In this document: positions 36,681 to 44,141 of the stretch, piece after piece
Numbering within the stretch: position 1 is the stretch's first letter
Layout: each line of letters opens with the position of its first letter
From: Pseudomonas sp. RIT-562
Lineage (GTDB): Bacteria; Pseudomonadota; Gammaproteobacteria; Pseudomonadales; Pseudomonadaceae
DNA: 64,000 bases
Direction: 5' to 3'
Assembly: GCF_026241895.1 (NCBI RefSeq)
Contig: NZ_JAPJIV010000001.1
Location: 310,001 to 374,000 of the forward strand
Translations under genes and position numbers: made by a program
Notes under the pieces: model-generated
Told to the model about the DNA's origin: nothing
Seen by the model: only the letters and a program-made list of their open reading frames with translations
Database searches by the model: none

Positions 36681-37048
36681 TGTTTCGCTCCTATGGTTCT
36701 AATTTTTTGGCCCGGAGTCGAATGCTCCGGATCCTGAAATACGCGCTTAACGCAAACCACAACCACAGGTCACCGCACTGACGTGTCTAAGTCAGGGGTC
36801 TGACCAAGGTGGATGGGGGCCGCATGGTAAACGTATAAAAATTTATTTCATGCTTTTCATGCCGTTCTGGAATAAAAAAACGGCATTTAATCGCGCTGGG
36901 CCACTGATATCGGCTCAGGAGGGATGCACTTTAGGGGTTTCGATTAAAAGCTAAAAAGAATAATAAATTACATCATAAGACCAAATGGAAATATGGCGAA
37001 AAACTCGAAAAAAACCCCGCCGTTCAGCGGGGCTCTTTCTTCAGCTTT
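36681..37048. other. Intergenic region between the two porin genes
   Basis: The 368 bp hold the terminator of the upstream porin gene at 37008-37032 and AT-rich sequence upstream of the downstream one. ACCAAATGGAAATATG near 36981 on the plus strand resembles part of the ssuE/lsfA element but in the other orientation. Two copies of ACGGCAT-like sequence near 36859 and 36883 flank a weak inverted repeat. No gene is seen. Confidence 0.6.
37008..37032 (-). terminator. Rho-independent terminator after second OprD porin gene
   Basis: CCCCGC and GCGGGG flank a six-base loop; on the minus strand the stem is followed by seven T. Confidence 0.85.
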
Positions 37049-38377
37049 TTACAGGAAGCTATAGGTGTAGTTGAAGATCACACGAGTCTGGTCTTGCGCG
37101 GAAATATTGGTGTCGCCGCGGTAGGTGCCGTGACGCACGGTAGTACCGAAGCCCTTCAGTGCGCCGGTCTGGATCACGTAATCCACGCGCAGGTCACGTT
37201 CCCACTCAGTCTGGTCTTTGCCAACGCCGTTGGTGGCCTTGATGTCCTCGCCACGCAGATAAGCGGCCGAGGCCTTCAGGCCTGGAACACCCAGGGAAGC
37301 GAAGTCAAAGGTGTACTGGCCGAATGTGGTGTTCTCGCCCGCACGTACGAAGCCGTTGACCATGGCATCGGTGAACAGGTAGAAGCTCGCACCGCCAGCG
37401 CCTTCGTTGCGACCGTTGCCGTCAACCACGTTGCCCTGGTTCAGGTAAACGAAACCACCGTCATCGCTGACACGCTGGTGGCCCAGCAAGAAGGCGTTCG
37501 GACCCAGGGTATAGGTGAACATGGCACTCCAGGTCTGGTTATCCACCTCGCCCGGGTTCTTCGCGTAACCGCCATTGTTGTTGAAGCGGTAACCCGCATC
37601 GCCATTCTTGCCGTCGGAGCTGCTGTCGAAATACCGCAGGTCAGTCTTGAACGACTGGTTGGCACTGATCGGATAGACGTGTACCAGGCCCAGGAAGTGT
37701 TGCTTGTAGTAGTCTTCCAGATTCGCATAGTAGTACTGCAGCATCAGGTCTTTGGTGACCTTCCAGTCCGCACCGCCGTAACGGAATTTGTTGCTTTCTT
37801 CAGTACCGCCAGCCACCGCCAGGCCGGTGGTGTTCGACGACGCGCGACCTGCTGCGTGTTCCAGCTGACCTGCGTTGAACGTGACGTTGTCGATTTCCTT
37901 CGAGGTGATGGTGCCGCCTTCAAAGGTCTGTGGCAGCAGGCGACTGTCGTTCGCGATCAGCACCGGCATGCTCGGTTGCAAGGCACCACCGAGGTGGGCT
38001 TCGGTTTTCGAGATGCGTGCCTTGACGTTACCGGCTACGCGACTCCACGGATCGGATGCGGAACCGTCAGTGTCGCTGGGGAAAAATGAGTTGTTGTCTG
38101 GGTGATGACCGCGGCCACCGTCCAGATGGATGCCCACCAATGCCTGGGCGTCAAAGCCGAAGCCGACCGTGCCTTGAGTGAAACCCGACAGGTAATCGAA
38201 TTTGAAGCCCTGGGCAGTTTCACGCTGGTCGTTGGCGGTGCCTTCGCGGGTGTCGGCGTTGTAATACATGGTGCGAGAACTGACGGAAGCCTTGCTGTCT
38301 TCAATGAAACCGGCGGCGCCTGCCTGCTGCGCCATAACCCCTACGGCCACGGCCAAGGCCAAGGTGGACTTGTTCAT
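37049..38377 (-). CDS. OprD-family outer-membrane porin, tandem paralogue
   Basis: The 442-residue porin shares its signal peptide almost exactly with its neighbour (MNKSTLALAVAVGVMAQQAG) and follows with GFIEDSKASVSSRTMYYNAD. NLEDYYKQHFLGLVHVYPIS aligns with the other copy. The C-terminal strand VIFNYTYSFL ends in Leu rather than the more common Phe. Loop regions differ between the two copies, so substrates may differ. The gene is divergent from the tauA-like gene. Confidence 0.92.
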   Translation of the reverse strand: MNKSTLALAVAVGVMAQQAGAAGFIEDSKASVSSRTMYYNADTREGTANDQRETAQGFKFDYLSGFTQGTVGFGFDAQALVGIHLDGGRGHHPDNNSFFPSDTDGSASDPWSRVAGNVKARISKTEAHLGGALQPSMPVLIANDSRLLPQTFEGGTITSKEIDNVTFNAGQLEHAAGRASSNTTGLAVAGGTEESNKFRYGGADWKVTKDLMLQYYYANLEDYYKQHFLGLVHVYPISANQSFKTDLRYFDSSSDGKNGDAGYRFNNNGGYAKNPGEVDNQTWSAMFTYTLGPNAFLLGHQRVSDDGGFVYLNQGNVVDGNGRNEGAGGASFYLFTDAMVNGFVRAGENTTFGQYTFDFASLGVPGLKASAAYLRGEDIKATNGVGKDQTEWERDLRVDYVIQTGALKGFGTTVRHGTYRGDTNISAQDQTRVIFNYTYSFL

Positions 38378-38729
38378 TTTTTAAGCTCCTCTCGTTTCTA
38401 ATTTTTGTATTCCTGGCCCTGGGTCGAATGCCCGGGATCCTAGGATTTGCGATTAGCGCCAGACCGTGACCTGCAAGTCAATCGTAACCGTATGTGACTA
38501 CGACCATGGTCTAACACCCCATAAAATCGGCATGTGCAGGCTGATGCGCCCGGCATAAATCCAACAGGAAGCATGCGATGATTTCTTATATCTTTTCGGA
38601 ATTGCTCGCAGTGCCCGGTCTGGCGAAAAGGGAACCTATAAGCTAATTCCTAAAAGGTATTTATTGGCCGTTTTTTAGTTCGATTAGATTTAACGGAAAT
38701 CCGCATTTCCTCTCATCGAAGACCCGGCC
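38378..38729. other. Divergent regulatory region between porin gene and tauA
   Basis: The 352 bp contain no gene. The half nearest tauA is AT-rich, and GGAAAT-CCGC-ATTTCC (38695-38710) is a perfect inverted repeat 19 bp before the tauA ATG, where an operator or leader hairpin could act. No recognisable sigma-54 site was seen. Confidence 0.5.
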
Positions 38730-39716
38730 ATGACAATCAAGCGCGCACTATCCAATCCAATTGTTACAGTTTGTGTATCGGCATTAATTTCGTTCAGTGC
38801 CGTCGCGGCCGACCTTAACGTGGGTTATCAGACCGGGATTGATCCGAGCAAGGTGCCGCAGGCAGACGGCCTGTACGAGAAAACCATCGGCCAGAAAATC
38901 GACTGGCGCCGCTTCAACAGCGGGCCTGAAGTGGTCACGGCGATTGCTTCCGGGGATGTGCAGATCGGCAACCTGGGCTCCAGCCCGCTCGCCGCTGCCG
39001 CTTCGCGCAACTTGCCCATCGTTGCGTTCATCGTTTCGGCGCAAATCAATGCTGCCGAAGCGCTGGTTGTCCGTAATGGCAGCGGGATCAATAAACCGGA
39101 AGATCTGATCGGCAAGACCATCGCCACACCCTTCGTTTCAACCTCCCATTACAGCCTGCTCGGTGCGCTGAAGCACTGGGGCCTGAGCACTTCGCAAGTC
39201 AAGGTGGTGAACCTGCAGCCGGCGGAAATTGCCGCTGCCTGGAAACGGGGTGATATCGACGGGGCTTTCGTCTGGTCGCCTGCACTGGGGGAGATCCGCA
39301 AGACCGGCAAGACGTTGACCGATGCAGCCCAAGTCGGCCAATGGGGCGCTCCGACCTTTGAAGTCTGGGTAGCGCGCAAGGATTACGCAGAGAAACACCC
39401 GGAAGTCATCGCCAAATTTGCCAAGGTCACCCTGGACTCGTTTGCCGAGTATGCCGCGCACAAAGACAGCTGGACCGCCGATTCAGTGCCGGTGCTGAAA
39501 ATCGCCAAATTGACTGGGGCCAATGCGGCCGATGTGCCTGAGTTGCTGGCGGGCTCGGCATTCCCGGACGCCCAGGCACAGCAGACTACCGCGCTGCTGG
39601 ATGGCGGCACGGCCAAGGCGATTGGTGAGACGGCGAAGTTCTTGAAGGAACAGGGCAAGGTCGAGACGGTGCTACCGGACTATTCGGCGTATGTCAGCTC
39701 GAAGTACGTGAAGTAA
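38730..39716 (+). CDS. tauA: Taurine ABC transporter substrate-binding protein, orphan
   Basis: The 328-residue protein has a signal peptide ending near SAVAAD, then LNVGYQTGIDPSKVPQADGL and IDWRRFNSGPEVVTAIASGD. GNLGSSPLAAAASRNLPI and ISFSAVAAD-proximal sequence match TauA rather than SsuA, and PAEIAAAWKRGDIDGAFVWS is also TauA-like. No tauB, tauC or tauD follows; the next gene is convergent argA. It may feed the Ssu permease or a distant TauBC. No strong RBS is seen. Confidence 0.88.
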   Translation: MTIKRALSNPIVTVCVSALISFSAVAADLNVGYQTGIDPSKVPQADGLYEKTIGQKIDWRRFNSGPEVVTAIASGDVQIGNLGSSPLAAAASRNLPIVAFIVSAQINAAEALVVRNGSGINKPEDLIGKTIATPFVSTSHYSLLGALKHWGLSTSQVKVVNLQPAEIAAAWKRGDIDGAFVWSPALGEIRKTGKTLTDAAQVGQWGAPTFEVWVARKDYAEKHPEVIAKFAKVTLDSFAEYAAHKDSWTADSVPVLKIAKLTGANAADVPELLAGSAFPDAQAQQTTALLDGGTAKAIGETAKFLKEQGKVETVLPDYSAYVSSKYVK

Positions 39717-39726
39717 TCGCACCCGT

Positions 39727-39753
39727 GGAGCTGCCGCAGGCTGCGGCAGCTCC
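39727..39753. repeat. Perfect hairpin between tauA and argA
   Basis: GGAGCTGCCGCAG and CTGCGGCAGCTCC make a 13-base stem with one base at the centre. It resembles half of the second REP family (GAGCTGCCGCAGGCTGCG). There is no T-run, so termination is uncertain. Confidence 0.7.
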
Positions 39754-39768
39754 CACAGGTGATCTGCG

Positions 39769-41067
39769 TTACAGAGTCTTTTCGAAGATCTTCGAATTAC
39801 GCTGATAGTTGTACAGCGACGCCCGAGCCGACGGCAGCCGGTCCACGCTGCTTGGCACAAAACCGCGCTCGCGGAACCAGTGGGCGGTCCGGGTCGTCAG
39901 TACGAACAGGGTCTTCAAGCCTTGCTCCCGGGCGCGAGTCTCGATGCGCTCCAGCAGCTCATCACCACGCCCGCCGTGGCGGTATTCCGGGTTTACCGCC
40001 AAGCATGCCAGCTCACCCGCGTCGGAATCGGCAATCTGATACAGCGCCGCGCAGGCGATGATCATGCCTTCGCGCTCGACCACGCTGAACTGCTCGATCT
40101 CCCGCTCCAGTACCTCGCGGGAACGACGCACCAGGATCCCCTGCTCTTCCAGCGGACTGATCAGGTCCAGCAATCCGCCCACGTCTTCGATCGCCGCTTC
40201 GCGGACAATCTCGAATTGCTCCTGGGCGACCAAAGTACCGCCACCGTCGCGGGTGAACAGTTCGGTCAGCAGCGCACCGTCTTCGGCGTAACTGACGATA
40301 TGACTGCGCGCCACACCGCCACGGCAGGCTTCGGCAGCGGCATCGAGCAGTTCGCCCTGATAATTGCTGCCCAGGCGCAGCAGATGCGCCGGGACTTGCT
40401 GGGGACGCAATTCGCGCACCAGGCGGCCGTTTTCGTCGATCAGGCCGAGGTCGGCACCGAACAGCAGCAGTTTGTCGGCACCCAGGTCGATGGCCGCCCG
40501 AGTGGCGACGTCTTCGCAAGCCAGGTTGAAGATCTCGCCAGTTGGCGAATAGCCCAAAGGCGAGAGCAGCACGATGGAACGCTCGTCCAGCAGGCGATTG
40601 ATGCCTTTGCGGTCGACCCGCCGCACTTCACCGGTGTGGTGATAATCGACCCCTTCCAGCACGCCGATCGGGCGCGCAGTCACCAGGTTGCCGCTGGCTA
40701 CCCGCAGGCGCGAGCCCTGCATCGGCGAAGACGCCATGTCCATCGACAGCCGTGCTTCGATGGCAATCCGCAATTGGCCGACGGCATCGATCACGCACTC
40801 CAGAGTGGCGGCATCAGTGATGCGCATTCCATGGTGGTAATGCGGGGTCAGGCCACGGGCAGCCAGGCGGGTTTCGATTTGTGGACGCGACCCGTGAACC
40901 AGCACCAGGCGCACACCCAGGCTGTGCAGCAGCACCAAGTCATGGACGATATTGCCGAAATTCGGATGCTCAACGCCATCGCCGGGCAGCATGACGACAA
41001 AGGTGCAATCGCGGTGGGCATTAATGTAAGGGGAAGCGTGACGAAGCCAATTAACGTATTCGGGCAT
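39769..41067 (-). CDS. argA: Amino-acid N-acetyltransferase
   Basis: The enzyme acetylates glutamate with acetyl-CoA, the first step of arginine synthesis. The 432-residue length matches pseudomonad ArgA. An N-terminal amino-acid-kinase-like domain (FVVMLPGDGVEHPNFGNIVH, LVLVHGSRPQIE) should hold the arginine feedback site, and a C-terminal GNAT domain contains ACLAVNPEYRHGGRGDELLE. I chose the ATG at 41067 (MPEYVNWLRHASPYINAHRD), the family N-terminus. argE lies upstream on the same strand. Confidence 0.96.
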   Translation of the reverse strand: MPEYVNWLRHASPYINAHRDCTFVVMLPGDGVEHPNFGNIVHDLVLLHSLGVRLVLVHGSRPQIETRLAARGLTPHYHHGMRITDAATLECVIDAVGQLRIAIEARLSMDMASSPMQGSRLRVASGNLVTARPIGVLEGVDYHHTGEVRRVDRKGINRLLDERSIVLLSPLGYSPTGEIFNLACEDVATRAAIDLGADKLLLFGADLGLIDENGRLVRELRPQQVPAHLLRLGSNYQGELLDAAAEACRGGVARSHIVSYAEDGALLTELFTRDGGGTLVAQEQFEIVREAAIEDVGGLLDLISPLEEQGILVRRSREVLEREIEQFSVVEREGMIIACAALYQIADSDAGELACLAVNPEYRHGGRGDELLERIETRAREQGLKTLFVLTTRTAHWFRERGFVPSSVDRLPSARASLYNYQRNSKIFEKTL

Positions 41068-41228
41068 GAACCTGGGCCTGTAATAAATAGCAGCCAAATA
41101 ATGGGCGAAACGGAACAACGCACAGCGGGCTGATGGTTATCGTCGGAACAGGCTTGGCGACACGCGCGCTCTCCTCATGAATACGGGTTGGACCAACATC
41201 AATTTAAAGGCCGTCGGGGGATTTGTGT

Positions 41229-42389
41229 TCAGCCGACAGGTTTGGCTGGTGTCAGGCAGTAATGTTCAATCAGTTGACGTAATAGATGCACCGTAGGCTG
41301 CAAACGTGACATTTCGAGGTATTCCCCCGGCTGGTGGGCACAAGCTATGTCCCCGGGGCCAAGCACCAGCGTTTCACAACCAAGGCTCTGAAGATAAGGC
41401 GCTTCGGTGCCGAACGCCACTGCTTCGGCGGTGTGGCCGGTGAGCTTTTCGGCGATCTGCACCAGTTCCGCGTCTTCGGCCTGCTCGAAGGGCGGCACTT
41501 CCGGGAACAGTGGCGCGTAATCGATCTTCACCTGATGCCGCTCGGCGACCGGCTTGAGCCTTTGCAAAATCTCCGCGCGCAAGGCCTTTGGGTCCATGCC
41601 CGGCAACGGACGCAGGTCGAATTCCAGGGAGCACTGGCCGCAAATCCGGTTGGGATTGTCACCGCCATGGATGCAGCCGAAGTTCATGGTGGGCGTGGGA
41701 ACGCCGAATTGCGGGTTGTGAAACTCGCGCTGCCACAGCAAACGCAGGCCGCGCAGTTCACCGATGGCGTCGTGCATCGCTTCGAGGGCGCTATGGCCCA
41801 GGCGCGGGTCCGAGGAATGGCCGCTCTGCCCAAGGATGTCGATGCGCTCCATCATGATGCCCTTGTGCATGCGGATCGGCTTCAGCCCGGTCGGTTCGCC
41901 GATGACTGCCGCGCGCCCCAGTGGACGTCCCGCCGCAGCCAGCGCGCGGGCGCCGGACATCGAGCTTTCTTCATCGCAGGTGGCGAGGATTAGCAACGGC
42001 TGCTTGAACGGCTGGTCGAGCAGGGGAATGACGGCCTCGATGGCCAGGGCGAAAAAGCCCTTCATGTCACAACTGCCCAACCCCACCCAGCGGCCGTCGA
42101 CTTCGGTGAGTTTTAATGGGTCGGTCTGCCACAACGCGCCATCGAACGGCACCGTGTCGCTATGTCCGGCCAGCACCAGGCCGCCTGGGCCGGAGCCGTA
42201 GCTGGCGAGCAAATTGAATTTGCCGGGGCTGACCTGCTGGATGTCGCAGGCAAAACCCAGGTCGCCCAGCCAGGTCGCCAGCAAGTCGATCACCGGACGG
42301 TTGGTCTGATCGAGGCTGGCCTGGGTGCAGCTGACGGACGGCGCGGCGATCAGCGCAGCGAACTGATCTTTCATGGACGGCAAAGGCAT
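41229..42389 (-). CDS. argE: Acetylornithine deacetylase
   Basis: The 386-residue M20 family hydrolase releases ornithine from N-acetylornithine. Metal-site motifs are LVLAGHSDTVPFDG (His), GLGSCDMKGFFALAIEA (Asp), ATCDEESSMSGARAL (Glu pair) and VIGEPTGLKPI. The ATG at 42389 has GGAG six bases upstream; an upstream TTG in frame is less likely. It precedes argA by 161 bp. Pseudomonads also have the ArgJ route, so ArgE may be a paralogue with broader N-acyl substrates. Confidence 0.92.
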   Translation of the reverse strand: MPLPSMKDQFAALIAAPSVSCTQASLDQTNRPVIDLLATWLGDLGFACDIQQVSPGKFNLLASYGSGPGGLVLAGHSDTVPFDGALWQTDPLKLTEVDGRWVGLGSCDMKGFFALAIEAVIPLLDQPFKQPLLILATCDEESSMSGARALAAAGRPLGRAAVIGEPTGLKPIRMHKGIMMERIDILGQSGHSSDPRLGHSALEAMHDAIGELRGLRLLWQREFHNPQFGVPTPTMNFGCIHGGDNPNRICGQCSLEFDLRPLPGMDPKALRAEILQRLKPVAERHQVKIDYAPLFPEVPPFEQAEDAELVQIAEKLTGHTAEAVAFGTEAPYLQSLGCETLVLGPGDIACAHQPGEYLEMSRLQPTVHLLRQLIEHYCLTPAKPVG

Positions 42390-42545
42390 CGCTGACTCCA
42401 ACTCCCGAATTGAAGTCCATCATAGAGCCATCCAGTGACAGGAATAAACCGTCGCGGCGCGAAGGATGGACGAGTCCTGTACACTGCACGGCCTTGGCAG
42501 CCACACATTCCCCCGGCTGCGCTCCCGATCCTGGATTTTCCGGCC

Positions 42546-43913
42546 ATGCAGAAAGAAACCGAAATCAAACTCCGCGTCAGCCGCGAAACCCTCGCTGCCC
42601 TGCGCGAGCACCCGCTACTGAAAAAACGCAACAAAAGTGGCTGGGAACGCCGTGAATTGATGAATCAGTACTTCGACACGCCTGAGCGCGACCTGGCCCG
42701 TGCCAAGGTTGCCCTGCGCCTGCGCCGCGATGGCGAAGAAGTGATTCAGACCCTCAAGACCCGCGGCCAAAGCGTTGCCGGTCTGTCCGAGCGTAACGAA
42801 TACGATTGGAACCTGCCCAAAGCCAAGCTCGACGTGAAAAAACTTGACGGCGAATGCTGGCCTGAAGAACTGGCCGAGCTGGACAAGAAAACCCTGAAAG
42901 CCATTTTCACCACCGACTTCGTTCGCGAGCGCGCCGAAATCGCCTGGGGCCGTGGCAAGACCAAAGTGGTCATCGAAGCCGCACTGGACCTGGGCCACGT
43001 GGTGGTCGGCAAGCAGAAGGAAGAGATCTGCGAGCTGGAACTTGAATTGCGCGAAGGTGAACCGGCTGCCCTGCTGGAACTGGCTGCCGAATTGGCCGCG
43101 ACCCTGGCATTGATGCCGTGTGACATCAGCAAGGCCGAACGCGGCTATCGCCTGTACGACGCCAACAGCTATTCCCTGAGCCTGCCGGCGCCGCAGATCA
43201 GCGCCGAAATGCCGTTGGACGACGCATTCGCCGCGCTGTGCTGGCATTTGCTCGGCAGCAGCCAGCGTCTGGCGGAGCAGTACCGCTTCAATGGTCACTG
43301 GCGCCTGTTGCTGGACTGGGTCGAGAACCTGGCCGAAATGCGCGCACTGCTCAGCAGCCTGGGGCAAGCCGCACCGCGTCAATCGACCCACGACCTGCGA
43401 GTTGCGCTGGATGCCTTGCTCGAAGACTGGCGTCCGCTGGTCCAGGCCGGGGTGGATGATGAGGATGTGCGCAAAGCCGCGCCTGAACAGTTCCTCGAAG
43501 AACTGGAAGACCCGCGCTGGGGCCTGTTCTCCCTGAGCACTTCGCGTTGGTTGCTGGCTCGCACCTGGACCGCCGAGCGCAACGTGCGCGGCAATCGCCA
43601 GGGCGCGGCGCAACTGGGCAGCTGGCTGCCGCGCCTGCTGGGCGAAGAGGCAACCTCCTTGCAACTGCAGCGCTATCAGCAACAACCCGAAGACCTCGCC
43701 GAGCAACTGCCGCGCATCGAGCGCATCCAGTCCTGGCTGCACCACGCCCGTGGCGTGCTGGAGATCCCGGAAATGGATCGCCTGTACGGTGAGCTGAAGC
43801 AGTTGGCGCAATTGGCTAACGAGCCGATCACCGACGAATCCCTGGATGCGCGCAAGCAGCAGGCGATTGCGGTTTATCAGAATCGTGCGTGGAAGATGTT
43901 GCTGCGCATGTAA
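42546..43913 (+). CDS. CYTH-domain protein with C-terminal CHAD-like region
   Basis: The 455-residue product begins with the CYTH signature ETEIKLR (ExExK, residues 4 to 8) and continues with the strand pattern typical of triphosphate tunnel enzymes (ARAKVALRLRRDGEEVIQTL, RAEIAWGRGKTKVVIEAALD). Such enzymes hydrolyse inorganic triphosphate or use similar phosphates. The C-terminal half is helical, with STHDLRVALDALLEDWRPL resembling a degenerate CHAD repeat. The ATG at 42546 is the family N-terminus. Gene neighbours agree with PA5209. Confidence 0.88.
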   Translation: MQKETEIKLRVSRETLAALREHPLLKKRNKSGWERRELMNQYFDTPERDLARAKVALRLRRDGEEVIQTLKTRGQSVAGLSERNEYDWNLPKAKLDVKKLDGECWPEELAELDKKTLKAIFTTDFVRERAEIAWGRGKTKVVIEAALDLGHVVVGKQKEEICELELELREGEPAALLELAAELAATLALMPCDISKAERGYRLYDANSYSLSLPAPQISAEMPLDDAFAALCWHLLGSSQRLAEQYRFNGHWRLLLDWVENLAEMRALLSSLGQAAPRQSTHDLRVALDALLEDWRPLVQAGVDDEDVRKAAPEQFLEELEDPRWGLFSLSTSRWLLARTWTAERNVRGNRQGAAQLGSWLPRLLGEEATSLQLQRYQQQPEDLAEQLPRIERIQSWLHHARGVLEIPEMDRLYGELKQLAQLANEPITDESLDARKQQAIAVYQNRAWKMLLRM

Positions 43914-43920
43914 AGACGCC

Positions 43921-43975
43921 ATCGCGAGCAAGCTTTGCTCCCACAGTTTCTGTAGGAGCAAGGCTTGCCCGCGAT
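43921..43975. repeat. REP doublet, CAAGCTTTGCTCCCACA subtype
   Basis: ATCGCGAGCAAGCTTTGCTC and GAGCAAGGCTTGCCCGCGAT are imperfect inverted arms with a short spacer. The rest of the gap to 44141 shows only the RBS GAGGAG at its end. Confidence 0.8.
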
Positions 43976-44141
43976 CAGGCCAGCCCGCCTACCAGAAAAT
44001 CAGAGCGACCAACTCATCGGCGACTTGATCCCCCCGCAAGCCGCAGGCTGAAACCCCTCGATACGGCTTCGTCGGGTAGTGGCCCAACGGTTGGCGCCTG
44101 CGCGTCTATCCTTTGCGCACTGTTGTTCATGAGGAGCCCGC

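Noticed and set aside
39727..39753. Terminator for tauA
   Set aside because: The stem is perfect, but no T-run follows on either strand, and the sequence matches half of a REP-family element.
42615..43961. Minus-strand open frame (448 codons) opposite the CYTH gene
   Set aside because: It is antisense to a gene with a clear CYTH motif, shows no family features and has a glutamine/leucine-rich composition caused by the opposite strand.
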